Translations under genes and position numbers: made by a program
In this document: positions 41,479 through 52,300 of the stretch, in pieces
Layout of the letters: each line of letters starts with the position of its first letter
How positions within the stretch are numbered: position 1 is the first letter of the stretch
Assembly (NCBI GenBank): GCA_900323505.1
Contig: OOIN01000037.1
Span: forward strand, 186,001-250,000
Source of the DNA: Ustilago trichophora
Taxonomy: Eukaryota > Basidiomycota > Ustilaginomycetes > Ustilaginales > Ustilaginaceae
Reading direction: 5' to 3'
Length of the DNA: 64,000 nucleotides
Notes under the pieces: model-generated
Told to the model about the DNA's origin: nothing
Seen by the model: the letters and a program-made list of their open reading frames with translations, nothing else
The model's database searches: none

Positions 41479-43877
41479 CGGGAGGTGATTCGGAATCCGC
41501 AGGTGTTGATACCGCCGTAAGCGATATCAGACTGACAGGATGCTGTTCCTTGAAGTTTCATGTGTCCTCCCCACTCATGCAATCCCACACAACCATCTCT
41601 GGTCGGTTCCTAGACCGAGCTTCCGGCAGTGGCTCCGCATGATTGAAATGAGGACCCACCGACGTCACGGCTGCCAGGAAAGTATGAAGCATGTGCGACT
41701 CGAATTGGAGTTGGAGTTGGATGCGGAGATGGGCGAGCCAAGATGAAAGATACTTTTCTTTTTCTTCTTCTTTGCAGCCCACCGGAGCAAGAAAGTTTAA
41801 ACAGGATAGCGAGGAACACTGCGAAGTTACTTGGTGCAGATATGCAAGGTGCAAGATGTGACAGATGCAACGGTGAGCTTGTATTCTCGACGAGAGGCAA
41901 ATATGTAAGGGGATTGATTAGTGGATATGCTGAAAGGCGCAAACCCGTCACGGGGCTGTCTCAGAACCATCTGTCTGGATCCCGATGAGCATCTAGCGAT
42001 CAGCATCCTGCGGTTCTTTGCTTGAAGGATGCTGTTGAAAAGGAAAAGGATCGGTTTGGTCGGGGTGTAGGATTCAAATGGATTGGTCCGACTCAGCGGC
42101 CCGAGACCGATACAGTAATACTTTTGTTTTTTTGTTGTTTTTTTGTTGGGGCCAAGTGAGAGGAAAGCAATCTGAGTGGTAGGACAAAACATTTTTCAAG
42201 GTCCGACACGAGGGAGTCGCTAGTGCAACTTAGTAGAGTCGGAAGCCGAAAGCATGCTGGAAAGCGAGACTAATCTGCTCTCTTGTTGCATTACAAGAGG
42301 CTTGCCCGGCTAACTGGGACGGAGGGAGGCAACATGCCGCGCACCGGTAGCTCGATAGGAATAACTCTGCAGATTGCATTTGGATCCAAAGAATGCCTGA
42401 CACTCCGACAAAGTGTGTTTGTGTGCAGCTGAGGCGGTCAAATGGCATTTTTGGGTTGTCTTTGAAAGGTCAGAAAGGTGTCCGGGTGTGGACCGAACAC
42501 TTTGCCCCGTGCCCAAGCTCAGATCAACCGAGCCGATCGATCGAAACCTAACCTGGCTGTGATTCGTGATCACTACTGTGTAGAAAGGGTGGATACGAAC
42601 GAGAAAAAGCTGTCTGGCATGGAATGGTGATGAGCCTCCCGGAAAGAGACCGCGCTTGGAAACCGAGTCGGGACTCGGAGACGATACACTCTGAGCTGTT
42701 TACTGTACATATGCCGAGACGAACGAGGAGGTGGAGAGTAGTGGTGTTTGAGTCAGTGTGTCGGCGTGGCGTTCTGGAACCAATGGCAAAAGAAGGAGCG
42801 TGTCGGGGCCCACTTAGCGTGATTGCGGTATTGTTGAGAAGCGACTGGCGGGTGCGAGACACCGACTGCGGAAGGTCAAAGCGTAGTGTGGCGAGTGAGA
42901 CACAGAGAGAGATAAACCAAGGATCTGGATCGACCTCAGCAAGGAGACGATGAAACATTTTATTTATTTCTTTCTTTCCAGAGATCAACAATCCAAAGCC
43001 AAGCCAAGCTTGCACTACAATACTGTACACAGCAATGAAAGCCGAATTGAGCAGCCGCCACATGTCATATGAAGAGAGTCAGAAGACAAGCGAGTTTTTC
43101 AGCCGTGTTGGTCGGGTCGGTATGGTCGGCGGTCTGCGGTCTGCTCTGGCTTCTTTTTGTTTAACCAGGCCATGCAGATTGACAGCAAAGAGAAACCGAC
43201 CTAAATCCGCGCGCGCCCCTCTAACTCTCGAGAGAGCAGGGTCGAGACCTCGAAATGCTCTTTTTTCGTTTTATTTTTCAAGTTGCTGGTGTGCATCTGC
43301 TTCGGTATGCGGAAAGGATGGTATCGACTGGGTTGGTGGTGCTGGTGGCTAAACGCTACGCCCATTTCTGAGGGTGTTGTCGGTCGGGCAGAGCCGGACT
43401 TGGTACTGTATTGTACAGTACACAGCGTGTAATCTTGAGGATGCATTGTACAGAGAGCAGAGTCGGACCAAGAATGCAAGGAAAACAAGGTTTGAGCCCA
43501 AATGATTTTGCAACATCCGTCCTACTTCATACTGTACAAACTGTAAATCCACCGAAACGCTTCTGGAGGCACTGCCACTTGCATCATGGCAAAATGAACC
43601 ACATTGATACTACTGAGTAACGTTTTTTTCTTTCAGGCTGGCATATCGAAATAGCAGCGATTCTGTGTGTTTGTATCAGCAAGAGAAACAGAAGGAAGGA
43701 TAGATGAATGGATGGACGAAGCGTCTGGTGGACCGAATGAATGGTCCAAATTAGGAACAGACAAAACATGGAGTTTAGGCTTTTTATTTATTTATTTTTC
43801 CTTCGACAGAGAGAGAGCTTCCGTGCGATCCGATCGCCTGCACAAGATTCTGTCTGACGCACAGCGATCCACACCTT

Positions 43878-43879
<2 letters not shown>

Positions 43880-43920
<41 letters not shown>
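43880..43920. repeat. Poly-T tract, 41 bases
   Basis: Uninterrupted thymines just before the pyrimidine-rich leader region of the GATA-type gene, about 1.2 kb upstream of its ATG. Such tracts exclude nucleosomes in fungi, so it may mark the promoter. Confidence 0.95.
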
Positions 43921-43921
<1 letters not shown>

Positions 43922-44140
43922 GTCACTGTGCTGCCGTTAGCAGTTACACTTGGTGCTGCCGCTGCTGGAATGCCCGTGCTCCGCCCTTACGCCCTTCCGC
44001 CGTTGTGCGCGCTCTGGCTGCTGTGCGTCTTTTTGGGTTATGGTCTCATCCCTCCCTCTCCCTCTCCCTCTCGCCTCTGGTAATGTGCCTCAACCATTCA
44101 TCGATGCATCCGAGGCAAATGCATCATCGGTCGCTCTCTC

Positions 44141-44143
<3 letters not shown>

Positions 44144-44171
<28 letters not shown>
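44144..44171. repeat. (CT)n microsatellite in GATA-gene leader
   Basis: CT dinucleotide run inside the pyrimidine-rich zone upstream of the GATA-type gene; further CT-rich runs occur at 44398-44425. Confidence 0.9.
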
Positions 44172-44175
<4 letters not shown>

Positions 44176-45143
44176 CGAGCATCTGCTCGTCGTCGGCCGG
44201 TTTTGCATCTTTCACCGTTTTTTGACCCTTTTTTGCTTTGCCTCTTGGTTTTCCACTGTTGCTTTACCCTCCGCCGCCGTCTCCCCGCCTTTACCTTTTG
44301 GCAGTACTGTATCGTCGAATTGGGCCTCCCGAAGCCGACGACAATTGAGCTGACGACACACTCTCTGTCTTTCTTGACAGCGCCTTGTTCGCCTTGTCTC
44401 GTCATCTCTCTCTCCCTCTCTCTCTTTCTTTCTTTTACCAATTTCTGGGTGCTTGTCTCTCGCTCACCATTCCCTTGTCCCTCTTCCGTTCTGGTGGTCA
44501 TCCATCCATTCAACACACATTTTTGGCTCGCAAGCTCGTCCTCTCTCTCAATTACATACACGCCCATCATCCACTTTGGCCTGGATTCGATTCGGTTTGG
44601 TCTGCACAACCTTTGATCGACCCGCTTAGCTCCTTTTCCCCCCTCGTCGCATCCATCATCTATGTTGCCTACCTATATGCCCCCACACATCCTACCCTCT
44701 TCATTCTAGGCCCCCCTCTATCCTCAAATTCGCTTTCCGCTTTCAATCCGGATTCACACATCAAGCGATCACCGCAACCCGTCGTCCTTCGCTAACAATC
44801 TTGACAGTGGTGGTCTGTCTATACACCCACTCGACTCCATCCATCTTCTTCGACACCACAACGCTTCTCGATCATCTACTCAAAGTCTGTCGCCTCGCCT
44901 CTCCTCCTTAGCTATCGTCTCTCTTATCTCAATTCCCAACGTCCCGTTTTATCGTACACTTGTTCCGCATCCGATCGTCAAGCCGCTGAACTCGCAGCTG
45001 CTTCTCTAAGCGTCCCCTCACTATCCCACCCATCGCATACTATCCTCAGTGTCTGTAGCTCGACTGGCTAGCCTCCTCATCTCTTTGGACGAAAATACAC
45101 GAATCGACTAAAGGGATCCCACAATCCCCCCACCACCTTCCAC

Positions 45144-46943
45144 ATGGCTGCCTCTAATCCCCTCATCAACTCCCCCCATTCCGGCCTCGCTCGACACTCG
45201 GACATGGCTTACATGACCCGTCCCAAGCGATCCGACTCGGCCCAATTCGAGAGCGCCGGCCCGCGCGGCCTCTTTGACACTGCAGCAAGGATGCATGAAA
45301 TCAGCGAGGAACCCACTTTTATCCCCACCTCTCTCGGCGAGCATCTCTTGGAACGCACCTACCTCGATGATGTCGTTCGTCCCTTGGTTCGAGCTCTGGT
45401 CAAAGCCCGCATGACATACGGTGTCAATGGCGAAGGCGCTGCCGAGAGTTCCCAGGCCTATGTCGATCTCGAAAAGCTTCGTCGAGAGCTGGAGCGTTCA
45501 ACACAGCGTGCACGTCACGCAGAGCAGGAGAGGGACGATCTTGCCCGCCGCTTGGACCTCGCAGGTATTCCAGATATTTCTCGCGACCGTGCTGAACGCC
45601 ATCCCGATCATTTGGGACCCAACGACCATGCTTCCGCCTCATCCAGAGCTCAGCAACAGCAACAGCAGCAGCAGCAGCAGCAGCCTCCGTCCATGATGGG
45701 TTTCAAGCGTCCCCGACCCAACGAGGCCGACTCGATCCGTGGCAACTATGACCAGCGATCTGCTGCGCCCGGGTCCAACGCCGTCTCCGTCAATGTAGCT
45801 CACGGCGATGGCCCCGGCGCATCCATCACCGTCACCACCGAAGGTCCTCCAGGAGCACCCATGAGCATGGTTTCTCGATCCCACCATGGTGGCCCTTCGG
45901 TTGCAGCCGAGCAAATGTCTCCTCCCATGTCGTATGCTCCTCACCCAGGCGCTGGCCGTCACCGACCGTACCCGGACCTGCATCACGATCCGCACGACGA
46001 GCGAGCCCACTTGGCCCGAATGCCGCTCTCCGAAGCCGACTATTCGTACAGCGACGAGCGCGCAGATCGATACGGTATGCCCTCGGGCCCTTCTGCTCAT
46101 CGACCCCCGCTCTCTCGTTTCGGCGGAATGGGTGGTCCCAGATCTCCACCCGGTAGCAGCTCCTACCTCACCTCTGGCAGCGAACGTTCCTCGATGCCTA
46201 CTCTGACCACCTACCCGTCCACCTCTTCCTCCAGCTCCTTCAGCGCCCCTCCTTACTCGAGCGTTCACCCCTACGACCACGAGATGGAAGAGATGGAACG
46301 TTCTCGCAAGATGCCGCGTCTCCGTCCCGGCGAACCTCCTTCTTCGCTCGATCCTCACCAACATCCTCATATGCCAGGTGGTCCCAATCGACCTCCCAAC
46401 AACTACATGATCACCCCTTCCTCTTCGGTTTCCGAAGCCAACTATCCCGTCCGCAAGTTGGCCTCGACCAAGAATCGAACCTGTTCCAACTGTGCCGCGC
46501 CTCACGATGCCAAGTTTCGACGTGGGCCCAATGGTCCTGGTACGCTGTGCGATCGATGCGGTTCGCGATGGAAAAAGTTTAAAGAGCAGGAGTCGGCCAG
46601 TAAGCGAGAACACGAACTTTCTTCTGCCAACAATAATGGCAACAGCAACAATGCTGCTGCTGCTGCTGCAGCCAACGCAGCACATGCGAGACTCAGCTCG
46701 GCTAGCGCAAGCTCCCAAAGCCCCATGGAGCCTCCCGGAGCAGTGACTACAGAAAGTGGAAGAGCTAGCGACAGCTCTCTGCCCCCAATGGGTGGGAGTG
46801 GAAGTGAGGTCAATGGTAGAGGTCCAAGCGGTGTCTCGCCCGGAAATGAAGAGGTAAACAATTCGGTTGCTCAACAACAACGTGGTGGTGGGGATAGGGA
46901 ACGCGATCGAAGTGCCTCGGTTGACCAGTTGATCGATGACTGA
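45144..46943 (+). CDS. GATA-type zinc-finger protein
   Basis: Intronless, 599 residues. One C-terminal GATA-type finger at residues 447-472: CX2CX18CX2C with the spacing of GATA factors, a TLCDRCG second knuckle, and a following basic KKFK tract. The finger lacks the usual Trp-Arg-Arg core after the first knuckle (it has KFRRGPNG), so DNA specificity may differ from classical GATA binding. A short Leu/Arg heptad helix lies at residues about 108-145 (YVDLEKLRRELERSTQRARHAEQERDDLARRLDLAG). The middle is disordered: a poly-Gln run (CAG/CAA at 45651-45683), His/Pro/Ser-rich sequence and an Asn/Ala tract after the finger. Long pyrimidine-rich leader upstream. Family membership is clear; the biological role is not. 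Convergent with the SMN homologue. Confidence 0.85.
   Translation: MAASNPLINSPHSGLARHSDMAYMTRPKRSDSAQFESAGPRGLFDTAARMHEISEEPTFIPTSLGEHLLERTYLDDVVRPLVRALVKARMTYGVNGEGAAESSQAYVDLEKLRRELERSTQRARHAEQERDDLARRLDLAGIPDISRDRAERHPDHLGPNDHASASSRAQQQQQQQQQQQPPSMMGFKRPRPNEADSIRGNYDQRSAAPGSNAVSVNVAHGDGPGASITVTTEGPPGAPMSMVSRSHHGGPSVAAEQMSPPMSYAPHPGAGRHRPYPDLHHDPHDERAHLARMPLSEADYSYSDERADRYGMPSGPSAHRPPLSRFGGMGGPRSPPGSSSYLTSGSERSSMPTLTTYPSTSSSSSFSAPPYSSVHPYDHEMEEMERSRKMPRLRPGEPPSSLDPHQHPHMPGGPNRPPNNYMITPSSSVSEANYPVRKLASTKNRTCSNCAAPHDAKFRRGPNGPGTLCDRCGSRWKKFKEQESASKREHELSSANNNGNSNNAAAAAAANAAHARLSSASASSQSPMEPPGAVTTESGRASDSSLPPMGGSGSEVNGRGPSGVSPGNEEVNNSVAQQQRGGGDRERDRSASVDQLIDD
45651..45683 (+). repeat. CAG/CAA repeat encoding poly-Gln
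   Basis: Tandem Gln codons, mostly CAG with two CAA, between the coiled-coil segment and the disordered middle of the GATA-type protein. Confidence 0.93.
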
Positions 46944-47152
46944 TTGCGTCCCCAAAGTTTCGAGCTGTAAAGTGTTGTACACTACTCTCATCCCATCTAA
47001 TTTTACATCAAGTTTCAGAAGAGTGAAAAAGCAGAGAAATCCCCGTGTCGGTTGTGAATCCTCTCTGTGTGTGTATGTGTGAGTGGCAACGATGTGGCAA
47101 GTCTGTGATTGATCGGGTGTAATGGATGCAAATTTAGCAGCAATTCTAAGCG

Positions 47153-48703
47153 CTACAGTTGTTGGTACATGTTGCTTTCACCCGAAAGGGCAGTGTTGTA
47201 ACCGGTGTAGTATCCAGCATACCACCAATTGTACATTTTCATTTTCTCATCCTGATCCCCCATTTCCTTTTCCTTTTCATTTTCGTTTTCGTTTTGACAA
47301 GGGTCTGTAGGATGCATGGTACCATGGGTGATTGAACGATTGGAGTTGATGCCTATAGAGTTTGGAGTAGATTGGACGACTTTGAGTGCGTTTTTCCAGG
47401 CCGAATTGCCTTTTAGATGGGCATGTGGAACGATCGTTAGGATGGGTTTGCCTTTCGTTTTTCTTTTGCCTTGTCCCATATCCTGTTCCACGTTGGGAGT
47501 GGATGAAGAAGCAGTGCCAGTATCATCTTCTCCTAGCGGGGAAGCTTGTGGTGGATGATTGGGGTTACGGTGACGTTGAAGGGCCAAGATTTGCATAGTA
47601 TCCGCTTTCACCTGTTCCGCAAGCAAACTATCGTGCCGTGGGGCATCGTACCAAAGTGCACTCTTCACCTGATCATCCTGTCCAGTGCGATTGGTCGCAG
47701 AGGTTGGAGTGCAAGAAGAATGCATGGAAACATACTGATCAAGTGCAGCAGAATACGCCTCAACCAAGCCAAGATCACCCCAAATTTCAGCATGATCCAA
47801 GATTCGTCCTCCTCCACCAACTTCAGGCGGTGGTCGATATGCTGCAACGCGGGGTTTGGTTGAGGGCGAGAGATTTTCGAGAGACGGGATGGTAGTGGAG
47901 TCAGAGGTCGAAGAGGTGGAATGCGTTGTACGACGAGCATCCCACAAACGATGAAATTCGACCACATCGGGTATGGCAAACGGTAACATCTCCCCATCCT
48001 CCTCTTCCTCCTCTCCCTCATCTTCATCGTAGTAATCCTCCTCATCATACACTTCCCCAACATCACCGGTACGATCCAGCTCCAAATCCGAAGACCTCTG
48101 TTCCTCTTCGCCATTCGCTTGAAAATGCGAAGCGTGCCGATGAGACCGGTCGTAAGGTTCTGCGTTTTCGTCGTATTTCCATTGCGTGTAGCCGACTGGG
48201 TTGTCTTGGATTTGTCTCGCTATGGATTGGGTTGTTGTTGTTGTTGTTGTAGCGTCGCATGCATCCAGGGCGTCGATGGCGTCGTAGAACATTTCCTCGA
48301 TCTCGCTCTCTTCTTCCTCCTCGTTCTGTTCACCGTCCACGCTGTACCCATTTCTCCCTTTATCAACCTCATCCAGATGCACCGAATACGAACGATACCC
48401 ATCCACATCCTCCTCGTTTCGCCCACTTTTTCCCCCATCCCAACCCCCTTCAGCAGAGAAACTCGGATCATCCCAATGCAACACTATCCCTTGACCACCG
48501 TTCCCCCCTGCACCAACTCTGCCCCTTTTCCCCTTCCCCTTTTTCCCTTTGCCGAATTGTTCAGCGTGACGCTTCCTCTTTCCACTGTTGCTAGTGATGG
48601 TGGACGATCCAACGCCTCCATCTGGAGAAAGCGATGCTGCTGGTAAAGACGAGGGTGGTGGAGGCTCCGATATGTCGCTGTAGGAGACGAGTTTGCGCGA
48701 CAT
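47153..48703 (-). CDS. Survival motor neuron (SMN) homologue with long N-terminal extension
   Basis: Intronless, 516 residues from the ATG at 48703. Two motifs define SMN. At residues 304-324 is the Gemin2-binding helix HAEIWGDLGLVEAYSAALDQY, matching the I-W-x-D-x-x-L-[IV]-x-A-Y-x-x-A pattern of animal and fission-yeast SMN. At residues 490-506 is a YG box, MYNWWYAGYYTGYNTAL, the W-Y-x-x-G-Y-x-T-G-Y oligomerisation helix at the SMN C terminus. There is no Tudor domain, as in fission yeast. SMN assembles Sm rings on spliceosomal snRNAs. Unlike the short fungal Smn1, about 300 residues precede the Gemin2 helix: a Lys/Gly/Arg-rich patch, acidic Glu/Asp blocks and a DVVEFHRLWDARR helix. Two copies of a PVGYTQWKYDENAEPYDR-like aromatic stretch are not seen; only one occurs. 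The frame also extends upstream of 48703 (ATG at 48943) but that part lacks constraint. Assignment rests on the two motifs in the right order and on the C-terminal position of the YG box. Confidence 0.78.
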   Translation of the reverse strand: MSRKLVSYSDISEPPPPSSLPAASLSPDGGVGSSTITSNSGKRKRHAEQFGKGKKGKGKRGRVGAGGNGGQGIVLHWDDPSFSAEGGWDGGKSGRNEEDVDGYRSYSVHLDEVDKGRNGYSVDGEQNEEEEESEIEEMFYDAIDALDACDATTTTTTTQSIARQIQDNPVGYTQWKYDENAEPYDRSHRHASHFQANGEEEQRSSDLELDRTGDVGEVYDEEDYYDEDEGEEEEEDGEMLPFAIPDVVEFHRLWDARRTTHSTSSTSDSTTIPSLENLSPSTKPRVAAYRPPPEVGGGGRILDHAEIWGDLGLVEAYSAALDQYVSMHSSCTPTSATNRTGQDDQVKSALWYDAPRHDSLLAEQVKADTMQILALQRHRNPNHPPQASPLGEDDTGTASSSTPNVEQDMGQGKRKTKGKPILTIVPHAHLKGNSAWKNALKVVQSTPNSIGINSNRSITHGTMHPTDPCQNENENEKEKEMGDQDEKMKMYNWWYAGYYTGYNTALSGESNMYQQL

Positions 48704-49328
48704 CTTCTTTCTTCCCTTCGTCTTCCCTGTCTCTCTTTTGTCTTTTACTTTGTCCACTTCTCGATCGCCGAGATGAAACTTGCTTCCCAAGCTGGTTTTG
48801 CACGGAAAGCTGTTGAACGATTCTTCTTGATAAAGGAGCAGCTGTACAACCCCAATGATCGAATAGGAGGGCAAACGTGAAGAACGGAAAGATCGTAAAG
48901 GCGAATGTTTGGGGTCAATTGGGGTTGAAAGGGGTGGGTACAAAAAAAGGTAGAGGTGTGTAGCGCCAGATTCCGAAACCCGAGCTTTTTCTAAAAAAAA
49001 AATCCCACGCTGCGCACCTGGTTGGACCCTGTCAAAGTATGTACTGTACTGTACTGTACAGTACAGTACAGTACGAACCCTCTCAAGACCATCTCCTTTC
49101 CGCTTCCTCAGTAGACCACTTCACCCCCTTCTGCCGGCATCACAAATCCTCAGAGTGGCCATATCTCAACGCCGCACAAAAAAGTTGCACAAACGTCGTA
49201 CGATGACCCTCTTGTTGCAACCCTCTGTGCACTTGAGTGGTAAAAAAAAAGAAAGACAGTCTTTAACGTATGCTATCTGTATTGTATCTGACATCGGTTC
49301 AGGGGTATCAAACCAAGGCGCGCAATTC
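48704..49328. promoter_or_regulatory. SMN promoter and upa2 3' region with 34-bp palindrome
   Basis: 625 bp between the SMN start and the upa2-like stop (tandem minus strand). It carries a perfect 34-bp palindrome at 49041-49074, about 340 bp upstream of the SMN ATG, and short A-rich runs. The extended SMN frame up to 48943 overlaps it but appears to be leader. No separate gene recognised. Confidence 0.6.
49041..49074. repeat. Perfect 34-bp palindrome of GTAC-TGTA units
   Basis: Left arm GTACTGTACTGTACTGT, right arm its exact reverse complement, with no spacer. Could form a cruciform or hairpin, or be a multiple dimeric factor site. Largest member of the TACTGTA/TACAGTA set in the window. 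Confidence 0.95.
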
Positions 49329-52300
49329 TTAGGACCACCATCCGCCTTCATCCACTTCGACGTCTTTCATCCTACCCTTGCTACTTGCGGTAGATGCAAA
49401 CGAGACGGATCGAACACCTCGGACAAGGTCTGCTGACGAATCACCGGTCTCTTCTTCTTCTTCAGCCTCGCCGTTGATCCGGAGCTTGGGAGCGTGCCTG
49501 CTTGCCCAAGCTCCCGTTGCCTTTGGCTTCTCTACGCTCTCCCATCCGTCCGATGGGGTTTGCTGGGATTCGAGCTGGGCTTGTAGCTGCTCGATAAGCT
49601 TCTGACTCTCCTCCAGCTGCAAGACAGTAGCTTGGTGCGTAGACACCTCGACATACCCCTCCTTGATCCCCAGAAGATCCCTTTCCATCTCGGCAAACCT
49701 CTCATCATACCTCTCCATCTCCTCCCTCACTCTCACCTCCTTCTCCTCACTCTCCTTCAGCCTCAACCTCGTCTCCTCCAATTCCTCCTCCACCCCTTGT
49801 AACACCTCCAGTCTCCTCCTAACCTCCTCCTGCCCTTTCGCCTGAGCCTCTAGCTCTTTCACCCGCTTCTCACCCTCAGCGAGCTTCTGATGGCTCTGCG
49901 CAGCCTTCTGCTTCTGCGTCGCGCTGAGCTGTTGCAGATTGGCGATCTTGATATCCTGTTCGGCAATTCGCTTTTCGAGCGAGAGCAGTTGGCCTTCGGC
50001 TTTCGAGGCTCGTTCGAGAACGGTCTTGGCCGAATCGTAGGCTTCTCGCTCAGCAACGGTGGCTTGGTCTAGCAGGCGGGACATGCGGTCTTGAGTTTCA
50101 GCGCTGGCTGCCTCCGCGCGATCAGCACGTGCGATGGCTTCAGAGACAGCTTTCGCAGATGCATCGCGGTCTTGCGCACGCTCGGCTTTCAACGAGGCCA
50201 CCTCGGCTGTCATCTGTGCTAGCTGATCGCGGAGCATCGAAGTTTCCTTATCCGATGAAGAAAGCTGGGCAACAACTTCAGCCTTCTCAGCCTCTGCACG
50301 CGTTGCCCGTGCTTCTGCCTCTCTTAACTCCTGTGCCATCTCTGCAACATCCTGCGCCTGCTTCTCCACCTTGGCCATAACTTCTTGGTGAACCTGCTCA
50401 CTCGACGTGTACTGAGTCTCCAGCCGAGACAATGCCTCGTACGAGCTGGTGAGCACCTGATAGACGGCCGCCAGCTCCGAAAGCGTTTTCTCCGCCGTCT
50501 CACGTATCACCTCTTTATCCTGCGACAGGTCTTCCAGCTTGTTGTGCAGCATTTCCGTGTCGATCGATGAAACGACTGCGGATAAGGAGCCCTTGCGCTC
50601 CAGCTCTGATCGGATCTCGGCAATGTTGTCCAGGATAAGACGTTGCTTCTCGCTCTGATCGCTGGCACTGGATAGGAAGATCTCGGTCTTGGCGTTGATG
50701 GCTCCGGGAAGCTCGGAGAGCGTGCGTTCGGTGTCTTCTTGGCGTTGGAGGATCTTTTTGCTGAAGGAGCGGGCGTCTTCCTGCTTGGAAATGAGGGGCT
50801 CCAAGAGAGCGAGAACAGGGTTGAGATCTACCATATGCTCGATGGACTGCTTGCCAATCACCTCGGCTAGTCTCGTGACCAGGGCATCCGAGTCGATGGG
50901 ATCAGTCTTCAGACTCTGGACAAGCGGTTCGACGAGCTTTACCGTCGACTGGGCGATTTGAGCAGAAGAGGGCAGCGCCTCCAACAGCAGATCTCGGCTT
51001 CTCTGGTTGTCTTCCAGCAAGCACCTTCTTTCCTCTGACAGGACCGGTCCAAGTGCCTGGCCAAGCTGATTGGTCAGCCGGTCTGCCAGTGTGGCGTCGT
51101 GGGTCGCCTTCTCCTCGAGCAAAGGAGGTAAGCACTCGTTGAGTGCAGACTGGAGATGATCCTTGACCGAATTGCCAACGTCGTGAATGGAGCGTTCGAG
51201 ACCGTGCATTTCCGACTCGAGCATATGTTGAATGTTGGACCTGTCTGCGGCTCCCTTTTCGGAAAGCAAGAAGAGGTTCTCGTCCAGCTTGTTCTGCACG
51301 GCTTGCTGCAGCTTGGCTTCAGCTGTAGACTGAAGCTCCTTGGCTGAGCTCGTATGCGATTCGAACAGCGATCCGAGCTGAGCCGTCAGACGTGTTGTGA
51401 TGCTCTCCACAAAGTCTGAAGGCAGACTTGATCCGACTGCACCTCCTCCCCCTAGAGACTGCACTGCAGTAGAAGCGTTTTGATGAGCCTGGGCATCCAG
51501 CTTCTCAACAACCTGTGCCATAGTCGACTCGATCTGCTTGCTGAATTCACCAAGCTTGACATCGAGAATGTCCTGGACGTAGTCAAAGTCCCACTCGCCG
51601 GGAGCATCGACGAGACCTGAGGCGGCCATCTTCTCGTCCGGTGAAGAGTTTCTCTGCCTGACAGGTCGGATGGTGGTTTGCGTCTCGTCCGATGCATCGG
51701 TAGACTTGCGGACGTGGGCCGAGAAGGTGGTCGACAGGTGAACGTCCAACGCCTCTTCCATGCGTCTCGAGATCTCTTGAACGATCCTATCCTGATCAAC
51801 AGAAACCTCAGGATGAGGATTACCGCTACGCAGGACGGGACGCACCTGACCCATGATAGTGACCTCGTCGAGGATCTTGCCCGCCCAGCCTTCGAGTGCC
51901 TTGTCAACTCGGTCGGCGATCTCTTCGACAAAGTCGGTGAGACTCTCGTCTTCATCCTCGTCGTCGTCGCCATCCGTGTCCCTGGCACCTCTGTGGTTAT
52001 AGTGACCACGGTCACCCCGTCGCAGTCTCCTGTCGACCGAAGACATGCCGATGCTGGAAGGCGCACGTCGATCTCCCCACCGCACCGAGGGTCCCGCGCC
52101 GGCATCCGAGGCGAGAGAAGCAGCCGAAGACTGGTAGCTGTGAGGCCCAACTGGAATTTGCATGGGTCTTGCTCTCTCTGCAGGCCAGGCAGACTCAGGC
52201 CTCGAAGGGCCGGCCCATCGAGTAGGAGCCATAAGCGTCTCTGTTGAAGTCTGACCAGCATCCAAGCCGACTGCATGCGCTCCATCATCTTGAGGTGAGA

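Larger units (their letters stand above)
38062..45143. promoter_or_regulatory. 7.1-kb region between two transcription-factor genes, no convincing gene
   Basis: The longest gene-free stretch of the window, bounded by the divergent starts of the Zn2Cys6 and GATA-type genes. No frame exceeds about 200 codons and none shows a domain; the longest (near 44005-44616) is low-complexity CT-rich sequence. The last 1.1 kb (44000-45143) is strongly pyrimidine-rich on the GATA gene's coding strand and reads as promoter plus long leader. Contents otherwise: three homopolymer tracts, several microsatellites, and TACTGTA-type motifs at 39526, 42111, 42701, 43021, 43404, 43414, 43530 and 44305. Short frames such as 38794-39192 are listed as rejected. 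Confidence 0.6.

Noticed and set aside
42548..43063. 171-codon minus-strand frame in the large gap
   Set aside because: No similarity, no codon bias like the neighbouring genes and no promoter-like upstream sequence identified.
44005..44616. 203-codon frame rich in Ser, Leu and Phe upstream of the GATA-type gene
   Set aside because: Composition comes directly from the CT-rich leader and its CT microsatellites; no conserved content.
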